In this document: positions 48,356-59,627 of the stretch, piece after piece | Position numbering within the stretch: position 1 is the stretch's first letter | Layout of the letters: every line of letters begins with the position of its first letter | NCBI GenBank assembly: GCA_004352715.1 | Contig: SCFE01000101.1 | Span: 884,905-948,904, forward strand | Origin: Hofstenia miamia | Taxonomy: Eukaryota; Xenacoelomorpha; Acoela | DNA: 64,000 nucleotides | Direction: 5' to 3' | The notes under the pieces: generated by a model | Database searches by the model: none | What the model saw: only the letters and a program-made list of their open reading frames with translations | Told to the model about the DNA's origin: nothing | Program-made: the position numbers and the translations under genes

Positions 48356-50553
48356 TTAGTCTGTATTACGTACATATTCGTTTATAAAATAAGAGTATTT
48401 AACACCAAAGTTCTCAGTAATTTTCTAAAATTAGAATTTTTACACAGGTTTAAGAAAGTATTTTTTTGCATTAATATTTCGAAAATTGGGTTGAAACCCC
48501 TTAAAAATACTTGTATCCCATCATTATTATTTTCTAAGCCTCTGCTAGGGTAGCTCTTAAACTTAGCTTTTTGAATACATTTTGATTAGATTTGGAATAG
48601 GAGTGGAAAAATTGAATTTTTATATTTCATTATCTTTGATATTTACATCTAAACAGGGCACATTCTTCATTCAATTTTATTGTCTATTTTCTAGCCCTTG
48701 TGTGGACTATCCCCACTCATTGAATAGTTGAGAGCCTATCCCTCAAGATAAGAGTTTTTTTATCAATATATAATCCATGCTTCTGCCATACTTCACGCAC
48801 TTTTCTCTTAAGTTTGAAGGTCAAGGCAAACATGTAATAGCCATATCAGAGGTCATTAACGCTAAGTTTGTTGTTAAACAACTAGGGTTTTATATACTTT
48901 CTTAGCATTTCCATAGACATATAGAAATAATTCGGGGGCATATTTCTACTGAAACCCATTTAGTTGGGGCTCATTATAGGGGTTAGAAAAACAGGAGCTG
49001 ATTCTCGTTCTTTTCTGAGAGGTCAGTGACCTACAGAGTTTCCCTTTTTTTCTCGCTTTCATCTACACTAAGTACATAAGGAATAAGAGCGAAAAAGATG
49101 AGGAAAAAATGTAAAAAATAGACTTTTCATATCCAAAGGAAGTTTAGTCATTGNTTGAGAGCCTATCCCTCAAGATAAGAGTTTTTTTATCAATATATAA
49201 TCCATGCTTCTGCCATACTTCACGCACTTTTCTCTTAAGTTTGAAGGTCAAGGCAAACATGTAATAGCCATATCAGAGGTCATTAACGCTAAGTTTGTTG
49301 TTAAACAACTAGGGTTTTATATACTTTCTTAGCATTTCCATAGACATATAGAAATAATTCGGGGGCATATTTCTACTGAAACCCATTTAGTTGGGGCTCA
49401 TTATAGGGGTTAGAAAAACAGGAGCTGATTCTCGTTCTTTTCTGAGAGGTCAGTGACCTACAGAGTTTCCCTTTTTTTCTCGCTTTCATCTACACTAAGT
49501 ACATAAGGAATAAGAGCGAAAAAGATGAGGAAAAAATGTAAGAAATAGACTTTTCATATCCAAAGGAAGTTTAGTCATTGACCCATTGGCTGTTAAAANT
49601 GCCTGTTATGCATTTATATTCTTACATATGGAATGAACTCTTGCAAGTGAATTATGTGAAAATGCTGTGTTTCTGCTGTAAACCAAGCCTACGTTTTAAT
49701 AATGTTCATTAAGTAACGAAAATCAGTGCTTTAAAATTTTAATAATTTTATAGTTCTATCACTCTTTCTTGCTAATTGAACTTCTGGGCATGCAATTGCT
49801 TTGTAGACATGCAAATTCAAGAAATGATCATGCAAATTGAACTAATGGTAATGGAAATTGAATTTTTAGCATAACTATGGTATTCTATTCTCCTCATGGA
49901 TAAAAATACATCCATACGTTCTCTACCGCTACCCACTCAATTTTATCATCAAAAATGACTGCAGTGATTTTAACAAATGATTCTATTATATAATAATAGC
50001 ATCGATTTTGACAAAATACGAAATCGAATGAAAGCTTCATTAAGAATTTTTCTATGAAGTAAGCCAAATAGTGATTGAAGAAAAAAATTCAATATTTCAA
50101 ATCCTGAAGCTCCATACAGTGTGCATATTGTCTTTTTACATTATTTAATTTGCACAGTGCTTGTTGTACATTATTAACTTTCGAAGTAGAATTGTCAATG
50201 ACTGAAGTTCTTATCAGAATGTTGATTAAATATTCTGTGAGTTTAACACAAGCAAAATTGATTAATTATTGTGNCATATCCAAAGGAAGTTTAGTCATTG
50301 ACCCATTGGCTGTTAAAATGATTATCCCATGGGAAGCCCTAGAAAAAAATATACATGTATATGGGAAATAATTATTTTAAACATTATCATAGACAATTGT
50401 ATGCTAGCAGCAAGAATTGAAATCAATGCATTGCCATATGAACCACCTAATTAAATATAGGTATATGTTGTGTGGTCTGGAATTTTAATTATTTAGCGAT
50501 CCGTAGATATTAAAGCATATCTGATATCAGATAAATTCGAGAAATTGTTTTAG

Positions 50554-50805
50554 CTCCTACGGCACCTACCATAGCTATTACTAGCCAAACTCATGACACG
50601 ATTGGCTTCACTATCACTCCAACATCGCCAACTCCTACTTTTCAAGCATGCATATACAAATCAGGAGGAACGTGTACATTAGTACCTAAAAGCAGTTCAG
50701 ACACATTTGCTTCTTTAGATTCTAGTGAAACTTATACAATAGAAGCACAAGAAGTTTATGAAACAATATCTAGTGATTCGACCTTCCAAACACCGATATA
50801 TACTG
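50554..50805 (+). CDS. FN3-like domain exon A (copy 2)
   Basis: Identical to the exon at 54-305, including its acceptor and donor flanks: bases 50501-50840 equal 1-340. Here about 120 bp of extra upstream intron is visible. It is most likely the same exon from another contig rather than a distant paralogue. Confidence 0.85.
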
Positions 50806-51006
50806 GTATGCCATTGAAAATGTAGCTTATATATATATATNTGTCAATGACTGAAGTTCTTATCAGAATGTTGATTAAATATTCTGTGAGTTTAACACAA
50901 GCAAAATTGATTAATTATTGTGCGTTTACTATGTTTAAATGCTATTCTACTAGAAGGCAACCATTAATATCTCTCTATGATATTTTGTGTTCCAAGGTTC
51001 TTATTN

Positions 51007-51121
51007 AGTCCTCATACATTTTCCTCATTACCCTCTAGTAGTGCGGGTTACACAATACAGGTTTTCGGGATTTATCAATCTCTAGATGGTGAAGTGGCCA
51101 TCGGATCCCCAGCATATACAG
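51007..51121 (+). CDS. FN3-like domain exon B', 3' part (second version)
   Basis: Starts directly after the N at 51006 in the middle of the module (SPHTFSSLPSSSAGYTIQVF) and ends GEVAIGSPAYTG|GTGGGC. It matches the 3' part of 55522-55779 except for one change near its start and a cluster of five substitutions in the residues just after YQSLDG. The 5' half is missing. Confidence 0.8.
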
Positions 51122-51926
51122 GTGGGCTTTTTTATTATTTTGAATATATATATACATTTAAAAAATAATTGCCTGTTATGCATTTATATTCTTACATATG
51201 AAATGAACTCTTGCAAGTGAATTATGTGAAAATGCTGTGTTTCTGCTGTAAACCAAGCCTACGTTTTAATAATGTTCATTAAGTAACGAAAATCAGTGCT
51301 TTAAAATTTTAATAATTTTATAGTTCTATCACTCTTTCTTGCTAATTGAACTTCTGGGCATGCAATTGCTTTGTAGACATGCAAATTCAAGAAATGATCA
51401 TGCAAATTGAACTAATGGTAATGGAAATTGAATTTTTAGCATAACTATGGTATTCTATTCTCCTCATGGATAAAAATACATCCATACGTTCTCTACCGCT
51501 ACCCACTCAATTTTATCATCAAAAATGACTGCAGTGATTTTAACAAATGATTCTATTATATAATAATAGCATCGATTTTGACAAAATACGAAATCGAATG
51601 AAAGCTTCATTAAGAATTTTTCTATGAAGTAAGCCAAATAGTGATTGAAGAAAAAAATTCAATATTTCAAATCCTGAAGCTCCATACAGTGTGCATATTG
51701 TCTTTTTACATTATTTAATTTGCACAGTGCTTGTTGTACATTATTAACTTTCGAAGTAGAATTGTCAATGACTGAAGTTCTTATCAGAATGTTGATTAAA
51801 TATTCTGTGAGTTTAACACAAGCAAAATTGATTAATTATTGTGCGTTTACTATGTTTAAATGCTATTCTACTAGAAGGCAACCATTAATATCTCTCTATG
51901 ATATTTTGTGTTCCAAGGTTCTTATT

Positions 51927-53930
51927 TGCTATTTTATGCTGTTACTATATTTTTCTTTATGGGTTGAACTCCATGAATTTTTAATGTTCTTATACATGTG
52001 CAATACGTGACTTCTAGTATAAACATATGTTTCAAATGTTTTCAGCACTTCCAATCCCAACCTCCAAAATTTATTACAAATGTTACAGTGATTTTTAGGA
52101 GATGCGGAGTATGAATCTCTTTAAGTGATGAAGAAATGGGCATTAGTAATCAGGCTTGTTGTTGGACAGCTTTTTTGTGTCCCATTCCCATCCCACGTCA
52201 GACTTGTCCCATCGCATCCCAAGCGTCCCACAACTATTCACCGACAGAATGTGACACCAAGAAACGCCCCTATGAAAACGAACGTATTTCCCGCCCTACA
52301 TTGCTAAACAGGCATAAGGCGGGATTACGCAAATTTATTAATGTGATGGAGCTAAATTTGAGAAACATTGGTTCACACTTATTCGAATAGAGAATTGGCC
52401 GGCCCAGTAGTTGAAGAAGACGGATAGCCTACCTGCCTGTGCATGGATATACACCATAACACAACATTAGTAATTAATTATAGATACGAAAATTATGGAG
52501 GAATTTTACTAAATTACAAACACATAGTAACTTCTCTATCCTCTCTAACAAGTAATATATACAACAACATGCAGCATTCGTAATATTTCATTATTCATAA
52601 ATTACCTCTATTCTCTACACGTGTTTTCATTCTTAACTCACATTAAAATCTAAATTTGAAAGCATTTTTGAACTAAAATCTTATGAAAAATATATTTTCA
52701 AACTTAGATATCAATATTTAATTATCTTAATTTTTAAAGTTAGGGAACATAGAAATGTTAGTTTCTCAAAATATTGTTTTATGCTGATAAGTCCATTTGA
52801 TACAAAAGTGCCGAAATATTCTGAAAAAAAGTTGTTGAAGGACAATGAGAAAGAAGGTGTTTAGAACACCGTTTCAACCCGTGTTTAAAACATTATATGT
52901 TTTTTCCAGGCAACGCTGTATATACATATATTCAGAGAGGAAATTTCGGCAAAATTTCGTCCCAATACTAGTCCCATGGGATGAGTGGGACAGCTTTCCT
53001 TGTCCCATCCTATCCCACGCTACAAACTCTGCAATTTGTTCTGAACAAACTTAGGGTGCAGCCCCTGCTGAAGACGAAAGTGTGACAGTTTTACCTTCTC
53101 TAAAAGCTCGGATAACCATCCAGAACATTTTCTGACACACTTTGTGAATTACACTTTTGCATGATTTAAATTGCATAGGATATGGAAGCATTGTCGTTTT
53201 TTGTTAATCAAATGATGTTGATACTAATTCGTCAATACACATCTATGAACAGAAAATTGAGAGAACCAAATATATCTATGAAATAGCTGATGACCTCTAT
53301 TGAATTTCAGTTGGCGAAGAGACTTTATAATCAACACATCATTGTTGATTTGTTTTGGAACACCAAATGTAGAATTAGGCTTTTTCTGGCAATTGAGCAC
53401 ATATAAATGTAGGCACAACTTAACTAACATGGAATTCAATTGTAAGCATGCAGCAATTTGAGGGAAGGCTACAACATTACTGATGACAACTTTTTTGCAT
53501 TTCTATCAGTGCGCAGACATGCATCAACAGGAATATCCTGCATCATAATAATTACCCTAGTGAAAAAGGTTGAAATATTTGGCAAATAAATTCCAAATCA
53601 GTTCCAAATTCTTGGATTTTACTTGCAAATCGGTTTGAAAGATTTGGCAATTATTAGCAAACTTTCCAAATTTTGGGCTAAGAGAATTTTTAAGAATTTA
53701 TGAAATACATTAGTCAATCACTCATTCACTTATGCAAATTTTATAACTTTCAGCAGCTTTAATTATTTAATACACCAGTTGAACATAAAAATGTAGAAGA
53801 TCACAAATGATAATACTAGTACATAACTCGAAGAGTTGTTATCTAGAATTCACAAATACCGAAATGATTTCCTATGATAAACTGGTACAGAAGGTTTTTT
53901 ACAAAAAGAACAATGCAAACAAAAATTAAA
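51927..53930. other. Spacer, no gene; two related TCCCATCCC-rich blocks
   Basis: GGACAGCTTT followed by TGTCCCAT(T/C)C..ATCCCACG occurs at about 52165-52198 and 52988-53020 in the same orientation, suggesting dispersed copies or ends of one non-coding repeat. Confidence 0.45.
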
Positions 53931-53936
53931 AACATA

Positions 53937-54135
53937 TTATCAGGTACCTAGGATGAAATCTCGTGCAGTTACTGAAGGTACTTTGGACTCACCTTCATTA
54001 TGTTTATTAATGTTAAATGATTTGGGCGGTTGCCTTCAAAATAACTTCTTTATAAAATCAAAAACAAAATTATCAGGTACCGAGGATGAAATCTCGTTGA
54101 GTGACTGAGGGTACTTTGGACTCACCTTCCGCTTT
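53937..54135. repeat. 132-bp tandem repeat, 1.5 copies
   Basis: TTATCAGGTACCTAGGATGA with the following GGTACTTTGGACTCACCTTC block begins near 53937 and again near 54070. Confidence 0.85.
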
Positions 54136-54608
54136 AGTGAAATATATTTATTTTGGTTAATTCTAATTTTTTACATAGAAGTAGGAAGCCAATCACAATT
54201 GAAAAAGGCACACAAAATGATAGACAAATAGTATCTATCACTAATACAGCTTGATGCGGAGGAGTGAATTCTGCTCCGGGGGAATAATTAAATCGAGATA
54301 ATGCGGCTACTAAAGCGGAGCACGTCCGAACGCCCTTAATGCGGCTAGCCGCATCATTCGCTTTTTACCGGATCATCCGCCTCGTGTGAAAGGCCCTATC
54401 GAGTGCTCGGGCTTTACTTTTAAGCAGAAAAACAACCCGTTCACATTAAAAAAACAATGTGAGAATTATTGTTTGCCTGAATTTGTTTATTATTGCTGAA
54501 CAAACTATGTGAACATTGGTAGAAATTATGAATACAAAACGTTTTCGGCAGATGCCGAAAATTTCAGGCATTTTCAAAAATGGCATGTTTTCGGGCAATT
54601 TATCTTGG
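54136..54608. other. Spacer with a GC-rich palindromic patch
   Basis: 54250-54410 is GC-rich and contains AATGCGGCTAGCCGCAT, a perfect short palindrome, with GCGGAG repeats. Probably a MITE fragment; ends not resolved. Confidence 0.4.
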
Positions 54609-54777
54609 TTATCATAGAAAATTGTATGCTGGCAGCAAGAATTTAATCAATGCATTGCCATATGAACCACCTTATTAAATATAGGTATATGTTGTGTGGT
54701 CTGGAATTTTATTTATTTAGCGAGCCGTAGATATTAAAGCATATCTGATATCAGATAAATTCGAGAAATTGTTTTAG

Positions 54778-54903
54778 CTCCTACGGCACCTACCATAGCT
54801 ATTACTAGCCAAACTCATGACACGATTGGCTTCACTATCACTCCAACATCGCCAACTCCTACTTTTCAAGCATGCATATACAAATCAGGAGGAACGTGTA
54901 CAT
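54778..54903 (+). CDS. FN3-like domain exon A (copy 3), 5' half
   Basis: Same acceptor and first 126 bp as 54-305, cut by the N at 54904. The upstream intron differs from 50383-50553 by a few bases, so it is an allelic or recent duplicate version. Confidence 0.8.
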
Positions 54904-54904
54904 N

Positions 54905-55275
54905 ACATATTTAATGCCACTGTTGACACTGGAGCTGCTGCCTACATCATCAGTGACAAATGCTGCTGAGGGCTGTGTTTCAGCCGAGAATCCTTAGATC
55001 CATCTTGTGTCAAACTCATTGATGCTTCAGGAAACCCTCTCTCCCTCAAAGGGAAATTACGGGATGCTTTGATTAGAATTCATGCAGAACCATTTGAGGT
55101 GGATCTTCTGGTCATTGATACTTCAGATCACTGACTCCCTTACGACCTCATATTGGGAAATGATTTCCTAGAAAGGAACTCTTGTGTAATCAATTATAAG
55201 AATAACACAATAGCCATTAAAGATCAGGAGGCCACCCAACTCACTACCATCCCTGAGAAGGAGATCATTTTTAAT
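54905..55275 (+). pseudogene. LTR-retrotransposon protease fragment
   Basis: Plus-strand frame FNATVDTGAAAYIISDKC (retropepsin active-site DTGA), KLIDASGNPLSLKGKLRDAL, FEVDLLVIDTSDH and YDLILGNDFLERNSC. The final ILGNDFL is the second hallmark of Ty3/gypsy-type retropepsins. Two in-frame TGA codons, after DKCC and after DTSDH, kill it. It is unlike the relic at 45399 in orientation and keeps the catalytic Asp. Confidence 0.75.
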
Positions 55276-55521
55276 CTAAGCATATTTTTTGGAATTTTTT
55301 CGACGAACTATCATAATCTTTATCAAACGAAATTTTATTTGGAATAATGTGAAAAGATTTTAGAAGTAATCATAAATTATAGATTCAAATAAATATAGTT
55401 GAAAATCGACATGTATTTTTCATTTTTCTTTTCCACTATTTGTATTTGTCTAAATTTATGCTATTCAGTCTTAGTTCTAAACTTTCCATTTACGCATAAA
55501 AGACCAACTTAAAATATTTAG

Positions 55522-55779
55522 CACCATCAGCACCAACGATATCTATTGGAACACAGACAAAGGATAGCATTGGAATCACTTTCGTTGAAGGTTCACAATC
55601 TACTTCCTTTAAAGCATGCATATTTCTAATAAGTTCAGGATCGTGTACGTATGGAACTGCATCAAGTCCTCACACATTTTCCTCATTACCCTCTAGTAGT
55701 GCGGGTTACACAATACAGGTTTTCGGGATTTATCAATCTCTAGATGGTGATGTAGCAACCGAATCCCCAGCATATACAG
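55522..55779 (+). CDS. FN3-like domain exon B
   Basis: Acceptor AATATTTAG, donor ACAG|GTGGGC; 258 bp, phase 1-1. It reads APSAPTISIGTQTKDSIGIT, FKACIFLISSGSCTY (cysteines 9 apart), PSSSAGYTIQVFGIYQSLDG, DVATESPAYTG. The YTIQVFG strand departs from the YTIEARA of most relatives. Confidence 0.92.
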
Positions 55780-56262
55780 GTGGGCTTTTTTATTATTTTG
55801 AATATATATATACATTTAAAAAATAATTGCCTGTTATGCATTTATATTCTTACATATGAAATGAACTCTTGCAAGTGAATTATGTGAAAATGCTTTGTTT
55901 CTGCTGTAAACCAAGCCTACGTTTTGATAATGTTTATTAAATAACGAAAATCAGTGCTTTAAAATATTAATAATTATTAAACAAATACTGATCTAACTCA
56001 TCGCTTGATTTGAGAAAGATCCAAGACATTAAGTAATACCAATGAATTTCTGTTTTCCCTATCAGCAAATGATTAATGTTAATGAACATTTTATTGAACA
56101 AAAATCCATAACCTCAAATCATAGTCAAAGTTTCGCGTCGGGTCGGGTTCGAGTAGTAAATATTCTGATCGGGTCATGTTCGTTTCCATATTTGCCTGAT
56201 ATTGTCATTCTCTACAATTGAGTAGGTATATGTCTACAAATTGAACATTAAGATGTGCCATA

Positions 56263-56497
56263 TCGTGGGTCTGGAGCCAAAGTGTAATAGGTGTAAAATT
56301 TAAGTATTGAGATATACATGTTTTGTGTTTAGTGAATCCCGCAGAAGGTCTTTTTGTGTGCACATGTTACACTTTTGCAGAAGATAAAAACCCAAACTGA
56401 GGTTTTAGAAACAAAGTAAGACATGAAATCTGATCAAAGAGCCAAAAAAGTAAAAACGTGAAAATGTGACTTGTTACAGTTTTGCTCCGGCCCACGA
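56263..56497. mobile_element. 235-bp Tc1/mariner-type MITE
   Basis: TCGTGGGTCTGGAGCCAAAG at the left and the complement of TTTTGCTCCGGCCCACGA at the right form terminal inverted repeats, each next to TA (56261-56262, 56498-56499). No coding. Confidence 0.8.
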
Positions 56498-57010
56498 TAT
56501 ATTATTTACAATGTGTTAGAAAAACTTTACGATTAAGCATATCCAAAACCCAAATGTTACACAAAATTGACAAAATCCGATATTTCAATATTGCCTATAT
56601 GAAATTTTCTGAAGTTACAATGCATTATATAGGACCAATGAAAATCGACAAAAATTTTTTCATCAATTCAACTTTTGAATAATCTAGTGATAATAAAACA
56701 ACCCCAAAGTAGACCTACAATCCCACAGTAATATCTCCTGAGGTAATAAATGAAATCGAATAAACACTTAAATGTCCATTTCCTACTATGATTTTCACAA
56801 AGATGTCTTAATTCATATTTTACCAAAAATTAACAAATAACCAAGCAATGACTAGATAAATCAATATTCCATAAGAGTAAATTTAAGTACTTTACGCCGT
56901 ATACCTACAACTACACCACCTTACTTAGCATTGAAGGAAAACTGGCAGGCCAGTTTCTCTAAGTTAAATAATTATTAAAAAAGAATTTCGATAAAATCGG
57001 ACATGATTCC

Positions 57011-57160
57011 TAAGGCTACAGTTAGACTAGGTGATTGGTCACCCGTGCTCTGTCAGATTTTGGTAAAATCGCACGTCTAACCACCAGGAGAATTAGCGAT
57101 GTCACGTGATTTTGTCACTTTTCTTTCTACTAATCACGTAGTCTAACCGTGGTCTAAGCC
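57011..57160. mobile_element. Foldback MITE, same family as 30992-31084
   Basis: AGTTAGACTAGGTGATTGGT at the left pairs with ACTAATCACGTAGTCTAACC at the right, and TAAGGC / GTCTAAGCC lie at the outer edges. Confidence 0.7.
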
Positions 57161-57482
57161 GTTTGAAGTGGTCAAGTGCTAAAATAATGTATGCGATTGT
57201 TTGTTGTTTTTCCCAATTATAAATTCTATTCTCAGTTTTTTTGCTATTCTACATGTATGTTATGTTTTTCCGAATAATTAAATCACGATAATCTTCAGAG
57301 CGAAACCATTTTTTCTGTTGTTGAAATAGATAAATTTGCTTAAATATTATTTTCTTATTATTCCAAGCTTTATGCAGCATGCATAATGTTGGATTGTGAA
57401 CGAGATATATTGGGTTAAAAAACGTTATATCACGTTTTTGTTTCATGACCAGACTGTTACTAAATGTTAAAAAATATTTTAG

Positions 57483-57731
57483 CACCCACAGCACCAAATG
57501 TAATTATTGGAATTGTCACTGCAAATAGCATTACTCTTTCATTCACTGAAACATCTACAACTGATACTTTTGAAGCATGTATATACCTATCATCTGGATC
57601 GTGTTCATACACAACTATTGCAAGTCCCTATACATTTTCCTCATCTGCTAGTAAAGATTACACTGTAGATGTCAAAGCTGTTTATCAATCGCTAGATAGT
57701 GAAGTGACTAGAAACTCCCCAGTATATACTC
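57483..57731 (+). CDS. FN3-like domain exon
   Basis: Acceptor ATATTTTAG, donor ACTC|GTAAGT; 249 bp, phase 1-1, the shortest module. It reads APTAPNVIIGIVTANSITLS, FEACIYLSSGSCSY (cysteines 8 apart), SSASKDYTVDVKAVYQSLDS, SPVYT. One or two residues are missing from the E-strand loop relative to LTAS. Confidence 0.9.
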
Positions 57732-57846
57732 GTAAGTTTCTAATTATTGTTAATAGCACTATTTTATTTGCTATATATAATATATATATATATGGTGTCC
57801 CAAAAAGATGTATACACACTTTAAATAATTGTAAACCAGGTGTTTN

Positions 57847-57897
57847 TTTATGAAACAATATCTAGTGATTCGACCTTCCAAACACCGATATATACTG
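57847..57897 (+). CDS. FN3-like domain exon A (copy 4), 3' fragment
   Basis: Last 51 bp of exon A (YETISSDSTFQTPIYTG) with donor GTATGC and following intron to 58058. It starts at the N at 57846 inside a mariner element, so its placement is doubtful. Confidence 0.7.
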
Positions 57898-58069
57898 GTA
57901 TGCCATTGAAAATGTAGCTTATATATATATGTATATAAATATATATATAATAAAAGAACATATGTGGAGTCATTTTAATTCAGAAATATTTTTACATGCA
58001 TGCCAACCAAAAACAAATAATTTTGAAATAATCATTAAGCATCAAGAAACAAAAATAGNNTTGTTTAAT

Positions 58070-58499
58070 GTTCAACATGTAAAAAAATACAAACTACTCT
58101 TCTGTCTGGATCATCGTCATTAAGAGCATGGACTAATCTTGGAATGTAACTTTTCCATTTACAACCTTTCATGATGCGATGGACAGATGATTTTGAAATA
58201 CCTACCTCACGACTGGCTTGCCGCACAGACTTTCTTGGACTTCGCTGAAGCGTTTCAAGTACTCTTTCTTCCTTTGTAGGACTTGTCGATGTACGTGGTC
58301 TTCCGGAATGCTTTCTGGAGACGTTCTAAACAGTTCTATTAGCTTCAAACTTATCTCTAATTCGAGTGATGGTAACTCGTGTTGGTGGTTCTTTTTGAAA
58401 CATCCTCGTAAACTGTCTTTACACTTCTACTGCGTTTTCATGCTTCCAGTAACATTTTAAAATGAATTTTCTTTCTTCAAAGTTGTGTCTGGTTGCCAT
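58070..58499 (-). pseudogene. Mariner-type transposase N-terminal (DNA-binding) part
   Basis: Minus-strand frame from ATG at 58499: FEERKFILKCYWKHENAVEV, TAA, then PTRVTITRIRDKFEANRTV, TAG, then [60 protein letters not shown]. This is the paired helix-turn-helix region that precedes the DDE domain. All blocks are in one frame, with two nonsense codons. The catalytic half is beyond the NN. Confidence 0.85.
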
Positions 58500-58622
58500 C
58501 ATTTGGATCGATGGGTTTAATCTGCAAAGAAAAAACAAAATTTTGAGTTATCAGCTGATAAAAGGTGTATACATCTTTTTGGAACACCCTGTATACATTA
58601 GACTTCTTAAAAGGCTCTGCTT

Positions 58623-58985
58623 TGTTTACATAATTCAAAATGAATGTTTTTATTGTTAAGTTTATTGTTTGCGGTGTTAAATCGACAATATAATCAATGT
58701 ATTAGGAACATAAACCAAGCATCGGTGTAATAATTTTTTCTTAAAACCAAAGATTGTCAATTATATAAAAACAACCTGCCTACAAGAAACAGGTCAACAA
58801 TTAATAAAATAACAATGTAATAAGAATAAACAACTACTAATTTTTTTAACATGGGGTAAGATTATGGTTAGGGTACTATTTAGCTTAAAGTTAGTGTTGT
58901 ATTTAGGGTTGTCTTGGGTTAGGGTTAGGGATATAGTTAGGGTTATCCTTTGGGATATGGTTTGGGTTAGGGTTAAGGTTATAAT
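58623..58985. repeat. Dispersed repeat with telomere-like TTAGGG units
   Basis: TTACATAATTCAAAATGAATG at about 58627 matches 36190. 58853-58980 contains GGTTAGGGTTAGGG, TAGTTAGGGTTATCC and GGGTTAGGGTTAAGG. Both loci have ATTTAGCTTARAGTTARWG before the repeats, so they are copies of one family. Confidence 0.6.
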
Positions 58986-59139
58986 TATTATTTTGATAAA
59001 TTAGCTTATTTTTGCAAAAATCGCAAAAGTACAAAAATTTTATTTTGGTGGGATTTTTTTCAAATCGGGCCCGTCGTAGCAACCTAAACTGATTGAACTT
59101 AATTTCACTTTTGGATTCATTTTGGATTATGACCAAACA

Positions 59140-59589
59140 TCATTTATTTGTTTTTTATTGCTTTTAAGTTAAAAATTGTTTCCTTCGGGGAATCACTCTC
59201 AAGTTTTTCCACAGACTCCGAATCTAAGTTTTGAATAAATCCACCTCTAAGCACTCTAAAAACTCAATTTACGTAATTTCAATAAGCTGCAAGTATTATA
59301 CTAGCAAGTTGCAACATTTGTGGCGGTATTTGAACAATACCAAATAGGGGTTTACATATATGTATATATGATTCACACATTTCAAAATTCCACAGGAACC
59401 TACAAATGGACGGTTACTCGAAAAACCGATTTCAGGTTTCTCTATGCTAATTAATTATTGATTCCAACAATCATTGAATTGAGTTTTGATTAGTGATGAG
59501 CACATAGAGGGTTTATAATGCCGCACCCGTCAATCAAAATATAAATTTTTTATACAACTAACTTCACTTGTATCATAGTTCAACATTAT

Positions 59590-59627
<38 letters not shown>

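Larger units (their letters stand above)
48728..58060. other. Mosaic of overlapping allelic contigs joined by single N
   Basis: 48728-49153 is repeated at 49155-49580. 49600-50273 is repeated at 51170-51843. 50842-51005 is repeated at about 51763-51926. 50275-50318 repeats 49554-49597. 50383-50680 is repeated at about 54609-54903. 51007-51330 matches 55665-55988. 57847-58058 repeats about 255-462. Each restart falls next to an N. True order and copy number of exons here cannot be read from the scaffold. Confidence 0.85.
57794..58592 (-). mobile_element. Mariner-family element interrupted by an FN3-exon contig
   Basis: GGTGTCCCAAAAAGATGTAT at 57794 and its near complement ATACATCTTTTTGGAACACC ending near 58592 (then CTGTATA) are inverted repeats of the family seen at 7271-7281. 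Between them lies an N, then 57847-58058 copied from FN3 exon A and its intron, then NN, then the transposase 5' part. The middle is almost certainly misplaced contig sequence. Confidence 0.75.

Noticed and set aside
52046-52100. TTTTCAG followed by ALPIPTSKIYYK as an FN3 exon start
   Set aside because: A stop follows after 16 codons and no cysteine or strand pattern is present.
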